A stretch of 64,000 nt of DNA, taken from contig CM035353.1 in the NCBI GenBank assembly GCA_020137815.1, forward strand, positions 6,525,298-6,589,297. The letters run 5' to 3'. This document shows, one piece after another, positions 1 through 10,234 of the stretch (position 1 is the stretch's first letter; each line of letters begins with the position of its first letter). This DNA is from Hormiphora californensis. Its lineage: Eukaryota > Ctenophora > Tentaculata > Cydippida > Pleurobrachiidae. The notes under the pieces were generated by a model. That model saw only the letters and a program-made list of their open reading frames with translations. It made no database searches and was not told where the DNA came from. Both the position numbers and the translations under genes were made by a program.

Positions 1-301
1 GCTATAATAGCGAAACAGGAGAGGAAGATTCTTCGATATTCAGGGTAATGGAGTTCATTAAAAGTTGTATAGCTAAGGGGCTACTGGATCAACTTGGCCC
101 GTTTCATGTAGTAATAATTTGAGGCATCCTGCATATTTTGCACAAATTGAAAGGACATTTTATCAAGTTTACTCGATGCTTTCATTTAAAACTGACGTCA
201 GTTTTAAATTTTTACAACTTTATTTGATAATAAATTAATTATACCGAGTTTTAATGTACTGTCCTGAGGCTAGTTACAAGCGTCAGATTACTTCATCGAG
301 A

Positions 302-960
302 CATGTTTGTAGAAGAAGAAGATGACCTGTTAGGCAGAGCACCAGCCCCAGACCCCTCCAAACAAGAGGAACAGGCGAAAAAGGGACAACGGACAGGGAT
401 ATGAAAGAGGCGAAGAGAAGGGTGGAAGATGCGAACTCCCTGCGAACTTCAAGAGGAACCAGGCCCTGAGGGACAGGACGGAGGAAGCTCCCGCTATTCT
501 ATGTTGGTATTTTCCACTGTACTTTCAGGAGTTAAAGGAACTGAAAAATAACAGAATACTAATGGTCTTTGATGAAGTACATTCACTTCTGGAATGGGCT
601 GTTTTATTTTTTATTTCCAACTTCTTTATATTCAATATTCATTTTATTCAAATTAAGTTACTAATTATTTAGATATTATAGGACATTTCTCTCGCAGGAA
701 ACGGCTGGTATTTGGCGAGAGAACGGTGACTGAAAACCTGGAGGTCCCATTTTGTAATCTGTTTCTGGGCGTCTCACCAGTCCTGGCGGGCCAGAACACA
801 GGGACAAAACTGGCGAAGATTGTGCGGGATAGAAATGCAGACCGAGGAAGTAACAACAAGAACAATCTTACAAAACATACGTGGACATGTTGTAATGTCC
901 TGGAGTTCAGAGTTGCACTGGATGTGTTGAAAACTATGTATTTCAAAATCAACACAGTCT
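302..960 (+). pseudogene. Exon-like fragments of an unrecognised gene
   Basis: Two coding-looking stretches are separated by an AT-rich gap. The first, about 302-620, is highly charged: one frame starts MFVEEEDDLLGR, and the neighbouring frame runs through RNQALRDRTEEAPAILCW and FDEVHSLLEW. The second opens right after a good acceptor (tctctcgcag, ending at 694) and stays open to the stop at 960, including VTENLEVPFCNLFLG and NTGTKLAKIVRDRNADRG. I do not recognise the protein. Composition and the splice-like acceptor suggest exons of an element-borne or host gene, now probably broken because the first part shifts frame. The next piece of the same series may be the 1.2 kb exon. Confidence 0.3.
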
Positions 961-1205
961 AATTTACTATATTTAAATACTATATGTACTTAATTTGGTA
1001 CTATATACTTCGGTACATAAAATCTTCTATTTAGATTTATTGAGAACAATGCTCAAATTCAAGCAATTATAGTATACTCCTAGGTCGAGTACATTGAATT
1101 GCAATGCTCTCAAAACTAAAGTCAAGGAACATCGCCCAGTTATAATTATTATTTATGTCATTATATACTGAGTTAATAAGTTGCTTTATTAGTCCCCTTT
1201 CCAGC

Positions 1206-1455
1206 AGTGATGACCTGTATCAAGGAATGCATTGGCCTTAATGCCTCGACCCACGCCTCGGATCAGGCTGGACCGACCACCAGGAGATCCAGGATAAGGA
1301 CCAACCCACACGAGCAGCATCTGCCTATGGTGTCTCTGAGAAATGACCACTCCGCCTTCCTGATGAAACTTGGAACGGAGATGGATAGGTTCGATCTTGA
1401 GAAGTGGGGGTATGCAATGCAGTTGTCACAAACAGGTGAAACAACGTATGGGTAA
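1206..1455 (+). pseudogene. Exon-like fragment, copy A of a repeated unknown gene
   Basis: A pyrimidine-rich acceptor (cccctttccag) precedes an open stretch containing SRIRTNPHEQHL, MVSLRNDHSAFLMKLGTEMD and LEKWGY. The same acceptor and the same peptide, diverged, recur at 3,780-4,000. That conservation through splice signal and protein is the evidence that it once coded. The reading frame is lost soon after LEKWGY, where copy B continues with EQGSNKDTLLGSAELLGHL. The family is not recognised. Confidence 0.35.
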
Positions 1456-1537
1456 AAGCCAACCCAATACAAACTGTTGCCATTTGTGTCGATGGGTAAA
1501 AGCCAACCCAATACAAACTGTTGCCATTTGTGTTGAT
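1450..1537 (+). repeat. 44-bp tandem duplication, two units
   Basis: A unit beginning gggtaaaagccaacccaata occurs at 1450 and again at 1494, with one base difference near the end of the unit. It lies just after the open part of the unknown exon copy A and is a local slippage-type duplication. Confidence 0.85.
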
Positions 1538-2123
1538 CTTATCGAATGCTCCAACGTGATTGAGACCGGAAGGGCGGCAGGATGGGGTATGGCAGACTTT
1601 GGGCCATGCCCCTGTGAGCATCCAGTGCAGCTCTACCTGACATTTGTTGCATGTGGACATATTGTCATTGCGCGGAGCTGCACTCAACAATATCCCAGAC
1701 AAAGTGCGAGATATTCCAGGACAATGAGGAGAGTATTGAGTAAAGGGGGTGATATGGGCACGTTCGATCAGTGGATGAGGCGAAATTATATTTTGTTTAT
1801 TTGTGGTTTTTTTTGCCTGTTGTTTGCTTGCCTGTATAATTATATTTTTTTGTTTCCCCATAGTTAAGGGAAAGTACAAGAGATGGCTGGCCAGGCTCGA
1901 CCAGGATGAACCAGCTGCAGTTGTATGTGCAAACCAAAATGTAGCCGAAAATTCGGTGTAATGTTGCATCCAGTGCAGTACCCAGAGAAAGAACTCCGTG
2001 TTTTTGAGAGTCGAGACCGATTCTGGTACATATGTATCTTTTAAGCTCTACCTCCGGTCGAGATTGCGACCACGGTGTCGTGTTTTGGCGGTGATACGAG
2101 AGACGTCGAAGGATGAGGGAGTG

Positions 2124-3530
2124 GTGGATATATCTTGGAATGTATAGTTGTAATATTAAATCAAATTTTAAAACTACATTGGACCATATGACATATGTCA
2201 GGTATGACCAGGAGATAAGAGACTTTTAAATAGTCGATAAACAGGCTGGGGGTAGTGGACACCATCAGTATTGTTTAAGCATATAATATCTATTATTATG
2301 TATTCTGGTTTAACTCTTCATCCCCCCCCCCTTTTGTCCCACTACACCCCATGCTACATCCGTTTCGATTCTGATATAATTTTGTTTCACCTTACCCCGA
2401 CTTCGTCATACCCCCACAAACCTACCAATATGTTTCCAAAAATTTATAGAGAGTATTGGAAAGTATAATGCTAGATCTCAGCGCCAAGGAGGATGCCGTG
2501 TGTTGAATGAATTGAATTCCACTTGAATGAATTGCAATGATCTCAAAACAAAAGTCAATGAACATTGCCCAGTTGGGGGTTATAATTATTAATCATGTCA
2601 TATTTAAGTTTATGAGTCTAACGAGTCACACCATACCAACGACCCTCTCCACCCCTCAGCTCCCGAGATCAGACTACATCAATGGAAACAAGCAATAGAA
2701 AAAAGCAGTTTAAATCTCTGTGTAGAAACTGAACGGTTTTTTGTTGTTTAACTAGCCGGGAGTTGTTTTTAACTATTGTAAGAATGTAAGAAACCTGGAA
2801 GTAAAAAAAAGTTTCCATGTGGAGGGGCGATTTCGAAGTTGGAGAGGCAGTTGGACAGTTTCTTTGATTGAAAACATGCAAGTATTCCAAGAAATTCCTG
2901 AGTTTTTCTACACATTGGGCAGTGATGAGAAGATCAGTGGACGCCTCTGACTGACAGAAACGGCAGCTAAATCAGTGGTGGGTATATCTTGGAATGTATA
3001 GTTGTAATATTAAAACAGGATGTAAAACTGCATTGGACCATATGACATAAATGTCAGGTATGACCAGGAGATAAGAGACTTTTAAATAGTCGATAAAGAG
3101 GCTGGGGGTAGTGGACACCATCAGTATTGTATAAGCATATAATATCTATTATTATTTATTCTGGTTTAACTCTTCATCCCCCCCCCTTTTGTCCCACTAC
3201 ACCCCATGCTACATCCGTTTCGATTCTGATATAATTTTGTTTCCCCTTACCCCGACTTCGTCATACCCCCACAAACCTACCAATATGTTTCCAAAAATTT
3301 ATAGAGAGTATTGGAAAGTATAATGCTAGATCTCAGCGCCAAGGAGGATACCGTGTGTTGAATGAATTGAATTCCACTTGAATGAATTGCAATGATCTCA
3401 AAACAAAAGTCAATGAACATTGCCCAGTTGGGGGTTATAATTATTAATCATGTCATATTTAAGTTTATGAGTCTAACGAGTCATACCATATCAACGACCC
3501 TCTCCACCCCTCAGCTCCCGAGATCAGAGT
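2124..3530 (+). repeat. Two direct copies of a ~550-bp non-coding segment
   Basis: The segment starting near tgggtatatcttggaatgta occurs at about 2,124-2,675 and again at about 2,978-3,530. Both copies carry the same poly-C run, the same gaattgaattccacttgaat stretch and the same tail ccctctccacccctcagctc. Shorter pieces of the tail recur at 1,090-1,200 and 4,450-4,560. The 300 bp between the copies (2,676-2,975) holds no recognised gene. This appears to be intron or spacer sequence belonging to the repeated unknown gene. Confidence 0.8.
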
Positions 3531-3779
3531 CAGACCAGTATTCCCTATACCCCCGATCCCATTATCATTTCCTCCTCAGCTTCGGAAATTTCCTTAGCGA
3601 CGGAAATTACTACAATTGGAGGTGCCCCGATCCATCTCCGAGGAGCGTTGTTGACAGCGGAGTCCTAGCAACTGGAGCTGAACCTGGTCACAGGTAATCA
3701 CAGGTAATCACAGGTAAAAACCTCCATTTGCTCAGACCCCCAGTTTCCAGTTGATATATTGAGTTAATAAGTTGCTTTC

Positions 3780-4345
3780 TTAGTCCCCTTTCCAGCAGTG
3801 ATGACCTGTATCGAGGAATACTTTAATGTACTGGCCTCAACGCCTCGGATCAGGCTGGACCGACCACCAGGAGATCCAGGATAAGGACCTACCCCAACGA
3901 GCAGCACCTGACTATGGTGTCTCTGAGAAACAACCACTCGGCATTCCTGATGAAACTTGGAACGGAGATGGATAGGTTCTGATTTGACCATGAGAAGTGG
4001 GGGTATGAGCAGGGGAGCAATAAGGACACTTTGTTGGGGTCAGCGGAACTGCTGGGGCACTTGATGATTTGGCCCTTTGAGAAGTACCCGGACTATTTTA
4101 GCCAGCACTCCCTCATTGGGTCAAGAGAGACTGCCCCATCATTCAGCCTACCCACGTTGAAATAGCTGACTGAGTTCACCCTGAATGAGTCTGACATCAC
4201 CAGACTCGAGGGCCTACTCGCAGCGACTAAGGCAAAGTCCTTCGAGGAAGCCCTCCTCAATATGTTCCAGGCCCCTGGAATTGTTCCGGTGGCTGTGAGC
4301 CAGGTTGCGACCACTCGACTGTGTGTGGAAGGGTCTGAAGTAATC
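3780..4345 (+). pseudogene. Unknown gene, copy B, with in-frame stops
   Basis: This is the longer version of the 1.2 kb exon. After the acceptor cccctttccag, a frame reads MVSLRNNHSAFLMKLGTEMD, then after a one-base shift EKWGYEQGSNKDTLLGSAEL, PFEKYPDYFSQHSLIGSRE, a stop, and LTEFTLNESDITRLEGLLAA, ending near VATTRLCVEGSEVI. One internal stop and one frameshift mark it as a decayed copy. It looks like a soluble helical protein. No catalytic motif or known domain is visible, and no function can be assigned. Confidence 0.4.
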
Positions 4346-4570
4346 TGATGGACCGACTGATTGACATACCAACTGGAGATCCCGCATCAATGATCGACAT
4401 CATTATGGAGACTCTCCATCCGAGCACTCATTATGACATACACAGGCGGTGTATGGAATTGAATTCCACTTGAATGAATTACAATGATCTCAGAACAACA
4501 GTTAAAAAACATTGCACAGTTATAATAAACATTTCATATTGTTAATAAGTTGCTTTTCCAGTAATAATTT

Positions 4571-4954
4571 CATAGGGGACAGAACGAAGAGAAGGTGTTC
4601 AAAACCTCCAAACTAAAGAAGGGGGTTAAACACCGGGTCACAGGGAATTATAACCCTCCAGCACCTACCCCTATTCAACCCCCCACTAGTAACCTCCCTA
4701 CCACTCGAGAAAGAGGGGAATTAGGAATGTATGACGGCCGCCTCAGAGATCGGACGGTAGCCAGTGTAGAGCTCAGGGAGTCGGCGAGTTTAGAGGAGTT
4801 CCTCCTTTTCATTTTCCTAATCATTTTCATAATAGTGGTGGGATTTGAGTATATAAAGATTCAAATAGTTTCTAGATACATATTATTATATGTGTTGGTA
4901 ATCGAGGATCGACCTCTATTCTCTCTCTCTCACTCTCTCCACCCACTTTTGTAA
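4571..4954 (+). pseudogene. Exon-like fragment rich in proline and charged residues
   Basis: It follows another acceptor-like ttgcttttccag and reads QNEEKVFKTSKLKKGVKHRV, then a Pro-rich linker (PPAPTPIQPPTSNLP), then RLRDRTVASVELRESASLEE, before running into AT-rich non-coding sequence that happens to stay open to 4,954. The hydrophobic tail is therefore probably not real. It may be the downstream exon of copy B. Confidence 0.3.
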
Positions 4955-5183
4955 ACCCCCTACCTCTTTCCCACCCCTTCCCCGTCTAACACCTTGTCAT
5001 CACAGGGCTGAATCCGGGGTGAACAGGAACACACACGTTATGGCATGCGGAGCACTTAGGTGGGCAGCCATGCGACGCCCCCGCATGCAAGAAGATAATG
5101 GAGCGGAGGATGAATGGGGAACTACCCCGGGTCTTTCACGGGGCCCCATGTTATTTTGGTGATGCGGTCCCACCTACACTGTA

Positions 5184-5205
5184 CTAGGGCCGCGCGAAGC
5201 GCGGC
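5184..5205 (-). other. GC-rich hairpin next to CTAG (possible Helitron 3' end)
   Basis: A perfect 7-bp stem with a GAA loop (gccgcgcgaagcgcggc at 5189-5205) stands in otherwise AT-rich DNA. Read on the minus strand it is followed after one base by CTAG-T. Rolling-circle Helitron elements end in a GC-rich hairpin followed by CTRR-T, usually with about 10 bases between them. The very short spacing here and the absence of a recognised 5' TC end or Rep/Hel protein keep this tentative. Confidence 0.3.
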
Positions 5206-5562
5206 AAACGAAGCCGGCGAAGGGGATGTCATCACCAACGTGCCTGCCGGCACCTAAATATTTCTATATCTCCCCACACTGAATTTTCTGTTTTGGGGGT
5301 GGTGTCATAACTTGCGACCGGAATGAGCTACCTACAGTAGAGGTCTATGTGGAGATTCTTATTGCCAAATTTCAGCCTCCTAGCTCATCTGGTTCCGGAG
5401 TTAGGATTGGTGATGACGTCCCTTCACAGGCTTCGTAACTATATTAATACTCATTTCAGATGGGAGCACGAATAAGTTAGCAAAACTTGCAAAGTGGAGA
5501 AAATGAGAAAGTCCCTCATACCGGCAATTATTATTGTTTTTCAATTTCATCTTTAACTTATT

Positions 5563-6122
5563 GGGGGGGGGGGGGGTCCAGCCCTAAAAAAAGCTAAGCT
5601 AACGGCCAAAATCAGGGTACCTTTAGCTTTTTTTAGCTTTTTTAGCTTTTTTAGCTTTTTTTAGCTTTATTTAGCTTTTTTTAGCTTTTTTAAGGCTAAA
5701 AAAAGCTAAAAAAAGCTAAAAAAACCTGAAAAACGAAAAATTGAGTTCATTAATGAACTTTCAACTTTTATGATTTGAAACTTCGGATTCCTCGAATGAG
5801 TACCCATGCAGACATTGTGTCAAAATATCAGAGTGATTGAAATTAAACTTCTGGGTGAAAAGAAGGCCAACGTACCCTCCCTTTAATTTGGGCCACGCGG
5901 TATAGGTTCGAATCCCGCTGACGCCAAATTTTTTCAGTCAATACAATAGACGTCCGGAAGGATGAAAATTTAATGGAAAAGTGTCAAGATGAATGCTGAA
6001 AAAACATAAAAAGTAGGGCTAAAAAAAGCTAAAAAAGCTAAAAAAAAGCTAAAAAAGCTAAAATAAAAAACGCTATCGACCAAAATCAGGGTACCTTTTT
6101 TTAGGGCTGGACCCCCCCCCCC
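5563..6122. mobile_element. Non-autonomous element with poly-G ends and AGCT word arrays
   Basis: It begins with 14 G followed by tccagccctaaaaaaagcta and ends with agggctgga and 11 C, so the termini are inverted repeats. Next to the left end the word TAGCTTTTTT is repeated about seven times; near the right end its complement AAAAAAGCTA is repeated, forming fold-back arms. An 18-base stretch (ccaaaatcagggtacctt) is present near both ends in direct orientation. Flanks share cttatt (5557-5562 and 6122-6127), a likely target duplication. The middle contains a tRNA-like 3' piece but no ORF. I cannot assign it to a known superfamily. Confidence 0.7.
5891..5934 (+). promoter_or_regulatory. tRNA-like T-arm / RNA polymerase III B box
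   Basis: GGTTCGAATCC at 5905-5915 is an exact B-box consensus. It is followed by cgctgacgcca, like a tRNA acceptor 3' strand, and by a T6 run at 5929-5934 that could end pol III transcription. No matching 5' half, anticodon arm or convincing A box is visible upstream, so this is not a tRNA gene. It is probably the relic of a tRNA-derived SINE head or a tRNA fragment captured inside the poly-G element. Confidence 0.5.
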
Positions 6123-6339
6123 TTATTTCATTAAATTCAGTCTATAATAATATTTATGAAAACACGACTACCAGATGAGAAGGAATTATAACATAATAGG
6201 GGATGTCATCACCAACATGTTACTGGTCGAAGGACGACGGGGAATCAACCCAAAACCCGCAAAACCCTCCACAGAACCCTCCGCAGAAGCATGCAGAGGA
6301 AGAAGTTGAGATTGGGGGAATCAGCGGCATGGTCAGCCG

Positions 6340-7331
6340 ATCTTGGTACGCCAAATAATAAATCTTTCGTCTTTGCAAATAATATATTGCTTCATTCGTT
6401 TTTGCTTTGTACATCTTCTTTTTCAATTTATTATTTACTAACACCAATCATCTTACTATCTTTAACATTTTCATTTCATCTTGTAATGACACATCTCTCA
6501 CCTTGGAGCCACTGCCAAAGGATAGTGCAACAATGGAATCTCTTCTTTTTGTTTCACCTCTCCATGCTATTATGCGTGTTTTCTCATGGGTGCTATTGCT
6601 GATGTACCATCTGATGAGTGATACATACAAATGGTCAGAGTCAAAGACTGTGCTTGGACGATCTTACCAGTTCTATGCAGCAGCTAAGGTGAGAGCTAAT
6701 GTAATGACACACATCTCTTTCTCTCTTGTTTTAATAATTTCATTATGTTATGGTGAGTTTGAAGGGAAGGAGACATATCTCTTGCTGGTGGTGTATTTAG
6801 TATTTAGTTCGTTTGTATGTGTGGATTAGGTGGGTATATTTTGTACATGTCCTAGTTGCTGCCCCGAGATCCACTTCTGAGTAGTAGTCCTAACTGTGTG
6901 ATCCTTCTCTCTCTGTATTTCTCCCCCTTTTCTCTGTCTCAGGAATTTGCAACTACGCGAGACGAGATAAGGAGAGATTATGAGAGAAGTATTAGGGAGA
7001 GAGAGAGAGAGTATAGCTGGTTATACTAGTGCGAGAGAGAGGTGAGATTGCTATGTAAACACCAACACTGGACAATTTTGACTTCAACCTTTGATATATC
7101 ATTAGAGATGAGAGACTATTTTTATATTAATTATTAGTTTTTTAGTGTGTAGGCGTTTGATTAAGTTATTTTTCTGCACAACCCACACAGGGACCATATG
7201 ATGACTTGATTCACACCTCACCGTGTCTAGTGGCTGCTCTGCACCGTTTCACCCCTGAGGTCCCTAGTGGGTCGTGTTATTTAATATGATTGCTATGTAA
7301 ATATTTATTCACACTGGCGAGTTAGAAAGTC
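6340..7331 (+). repeat. Direct repeat unit 1 of the 6.3-10.3 kb array
   Basis: Sequence from ttggtacgccaaataataaa through the tgtgtggattaggtgg stretch and on to ttcacactggcg is repeated, with rearrangement, at about 8,640-9,480. A third partial copy lies at about 10,020-10,080. It contains short-lived open frames with hydrophobic translations and low-complexity CT/GA tracts, but nothing I recognise as a gene. It appears to be intronic or flanking sequence of the coding fragments at 8.2, 9.5 and 10.3 kb. Confidence 0.7.
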
Positions 7332-8164
7332 GGGGGGGGGGCCGGCTGAAGTTTTTGAAGTTTTTGAAGTCAACTTCAAAAACTTCAAAGCGAAACTTAG
7401 GGTGGAAAACTTCAAAAACTTCAAAAACTTCAAAAACTCATATCTCCTAAACCGTTGGAGATAGGCCCTATGTTGCTTCATAACTCTTATATAAACTTGC
7501 ATATTCCGAACAAGATGCACCCCTTTAAAAAGCCTATAGTCACTCATAAACCATTAAAACTGGTCTAGCCCAAAAAAAGTCATGCGCACACACAAAATTA
7601 TGAAAATATCCCATTATCCCTCGAATTAGATGAGGTGGAGACTTCATTTTGGCACGTACCCCCACTAACTCGAGGCCGCTGATGATTTTGGTGTCCATAT
7701 TTTTTTCACTACTCCCTTCATAAAAAATTTGCATTTTGTGAGACTGGCAAAAAGGGTGTGGCCCCAAAAAAATTTTTTGAAAATTTACTTCATAACTTTT
7801 AAACACTTTCTTAGCATTTTCTAGGCAATTTTTTGAGTTATAGAATGAAAATAAAATCTGTTTTTACAAAAAATTTAAATTTTTTACACCAAATTGTGCC
7901 ATGGATTTCATGGCTAGGAATCATTGTAAATATCCTAATTTGTGGTAGAAAAAGGGAAGACAAGGACGGATAACTTTGCCACAATATGTATTAAGCATGA
8001 AACTAACCTAAACAAGTGTAATAATAGTCACTGATAGCATATAAAAGTAGTTTAGAGTTTTTGAAGTTTTTGAAGTTTTTGAAGTCAACTTCAAAAACTT
8101 CAAAAACTCAAAAAGTAGGGTGGAAAACTTCAAACTTCAAAAACTTCAGCCGGCCCCCCCCCCC
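7332..8164. mobile_element. 833-bp non-autonomous element, poly-G ends, 8-bp TSD
   Basis: Left end: 10 G then ccggctgaagtttttgaagt. Right end: the complement, ending in 11 C. Subterminal arrays repeat TTTTTGAAG on one side and CTTCAAAAA on the other. Perfect 8-bp flanking duplications agaaagtc occur at 7324-7331 and 8165-8172. The paralogous site at 9,481-9,505 lacks the element. There is no transposase ORF, so it must have been mobilised in trans. An 8-bp duplication fits hAT, Merlin or P-type enzymes; a Merlin transposase exon lies 3 kb downstream, but linkage to it is only inference. Confidence 0.85.
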
Positions 8165-8172
8165 AGAAAGTC

Positions 8173-8610
8173 CCTCAAACCCGAAAAAAGGACCGTTTAG
8201 CGAGTTGAAAGATGTAAAAGACGGTATAAACAATATCATTATATTTTTTAAAAGGCACCCAAAGCTAAGGTGGGTGTCATGGCGAGAAAGATAGCGACGC
8301 GCACGGATATATGGGCATTGAGCTGATGGCCTTTACGCCACTAAAAACTATGAAGTTCATTGCCCACTCATTAAGACAGCTGAACAACTTCCTGCACAAC
8401 ATGGAAGTCCGGACCCTGATTCAGTTGTGCGGTGATAAGGAGAAGGGCACCTTAGCGCAGGGGTAGTTGGCAATCATGCATGCCCCGGCATTCCAGGCCC
8501 ATCTATCATTCCTGATAGGTTTAGTGGGAATTTTGGTGAACTTCTCCAAGGCTGGATCATTGCTATGTTCTGGTTGCACAGCTGAACTTATTGATGAATT
8601 ATAGTTATAG
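8173..8610 (+). pseudogene. Unknown element protein, copy 1
   Basis: The frame reads FSELKDVKDGINN, FFKRHPK, ARKIATD, IELMAFTPLKTMKFIAHSLR, VRTLIQLCGDKEKGTLAQG, a stop, then APAFQAHLSFLIGLVGILVN. The same peptide is found at 9,515-9,800 and its C-terminal part at 10,250-10,340, so this is a real family within the window. Frameshifts and a stop show that the copy is dead. It appears helical. No domain is recognised. Confidence 0.4.
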
Positions 8611-8984
8611 TTATAACTATGAACTGTGTTTAGACTTTAGATCTTGGTACGCCAAATAATAAATCTTTCGTCTTTGCAAATAATATATTGCTTCATGCGT
8701 TTTTGCTTCGTACATCTTCTTTTTCAATTTTTATTTTTCTAACACCAAGCATCTTGCTATCTTTAACATTTTCATTTCATCTTGTTATGACACACATCTC
8801 TTTCTCTCTTGTTTTGTTTTCGGTTTCATCAGTCAATAATGCAGAGAATTATTCGATGTGTGTTCTGATTATTGTTCTGATTATTAGGTCCTGACAAAAA
8901 TAATTTCATTATGTTATGGTGAGTTTGAAGGGAAGGAGACATATCTCTTGCTGGTGGTGTATTTAGTATTTAGTTCGTTTGTAT

Positions 8985-9004
8985 GTGTGGATTAGGTGGC
9001 TATA

Positions 9005-9069
<65 letters not shown>

Positions 9070-9405
9070 ATACTTCTCTCATAATATCTCCTTATATCTC
9101 GTCTCGCGTAGTTGCAAATTCCTGAGACAGAGAAAAGGGGGAGAAATACAGAGAGAGAAGGATCACACAGTTAGGACTACTACTCAGAAGTGGATCTCGG
9201 GGCAGCAACTAGGACATGTACAAAATATACCCACCGGTGGGTAAATGTCCTAGTTGCTGCCCCGAGATCCACTTCTGAGTAGTAGTCCTAACTGTGTGAT
9301 CCTTCTCTCTCTGTATTTCTCCCCCTTTTCTCTGTCTCAGGAATTTGCAACTACGCGAGACGAGATATAAGGAGATATTATGAGAGAAGTATTAGGGAGA
9401 GAGAG
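8985..9405. repeat. Inverted duplication with CCACCGGTGG centre
   Basis: About 165 bp on each side of acccaccggtgggta (centre near 9,234) are reverse complements: the left arm reads back through the same gaattcctgagacagaga-type sequence that the right arm carries forward. The single-copy version is at 6,828-7,010. The left arm begins after a (CT)n tract at 9,005-9,067, which suggests the inverted copy arose by template switching at this unit. Confidence 0.8.
9005..9067 (+). repeat. (CT)n microsatellite
   Basis: Nearly pure CT dinucleotide run of about 60 bp with one TTT interruption. It lies at the outer edge of the local inverted duplication. Confidence 0.95.
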
Positions 9406-9514
9406 AGAGTATAGCTGGTTATACTAGTGCGAGAGAGAGAGGTAAGATTGTTATGTAACTATTTATTCACACTGGCGCATTAGAAAGCGGGGAGTCCCTC
9501 AAACCCGAAAAAAG

Positions 9515-9812
9515 GGCTGTTTAGTGAGTTGAAAGATGTAAAAGACGGTATAAACAATTGTATTATATTTTTTAAAAGGCACCCAAAGGTGGGTGTCATG
9601 GCGAGAAAGATAGCGACGGATATGAGCATTGAGCTGATGACCTTTACGCCACTAAAAACTATGAAGTTCATTGCCCACTCATTAAGACAGCTGCACAACT
9701 CCATCATGCAGGCTCCATCATTCCAGGCCCATCTATCGTTCCTGGTAGATTTAGTGGGAATTTTGGTGGACTTCTCCAAGGCGTTTCAGCGGCCAGCCCT
9801 ACGGACAGCCTA
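9515..9812 (+). pseudogene. Unknown element protein, copy 2
   Basis: Open from about 9,529 to the stop at 9,811. It carries the family sequence LKDVKDGINN, RHPKVGVMARKIATDMSIEL, FTPLKTMKFIAHSLRQLHN and APSFQAHLSFLVDLVGILVD, ending in FSKAFQRPALRTA. Compared with copy 1 it lacks the segment with VRTLIQLCGDKEKG, so it carries an internal deletion. The start was not determined; upstream tcaaacccgaaaaaaggg is shared with copy 1 and lies next to the empty site of the poly-G element. Function unknown. Confidence 0.4.
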
Positions 9813-10234
9813 GGGACATCATACCTGATGTCCCTAGTGGTTAGTAAGTCCCTCCCCCCTGGCCACAGGTGAGGTAATTGTTATGTCGTCAAAATCGGGG
9901 TCCGACTGTATAGTGGGCCGCATTGTCGCGTATAAAATATGTGAAAATATGGTTGCACGTGTGTTGTATCATGTTATATATACATATATATATCGCGAAT
10001 AATACTAAAGAATTATCGTGTGTTCTGATTATTAGCTCCTGAAAGAAATAATTTCATTATGTTATGGTGAGTTTGAATGCTCATTGATACGCCCGAGCTT
10101 ATAATGTGATGTAATCGATAGATAGAGAATTTGGTTCTCATGTGTTGGCAAAATGGAGAGGGAGTGGGAAACCAGGACCACTCGAAGAAGTTTCCTCCAC
10201 GGGTGGTGGAAGCCGGATACGAGCCCGGCGCGAA

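Noticed and set aside
1325-1969. 214-codon minus-strand ORF
   Set aside because: It lies antisense to the conserved exon-like fragment and across a 44-bp duplication, has no motif, and is not retained in the related copy at 3.8 kb.
5881-5934. A tRNA gene
   Set aside because: Only the T-arm-like part and acceptor tail exist; no 5' half, D arm or anticodon arm can be paired.
7305-7547. ORFs with FLKFLKFLK / KTSKTSKTS peptides
   Set aside because: They translate the GAAGTTTTT word arrays of the 833-bp element, not a gene.
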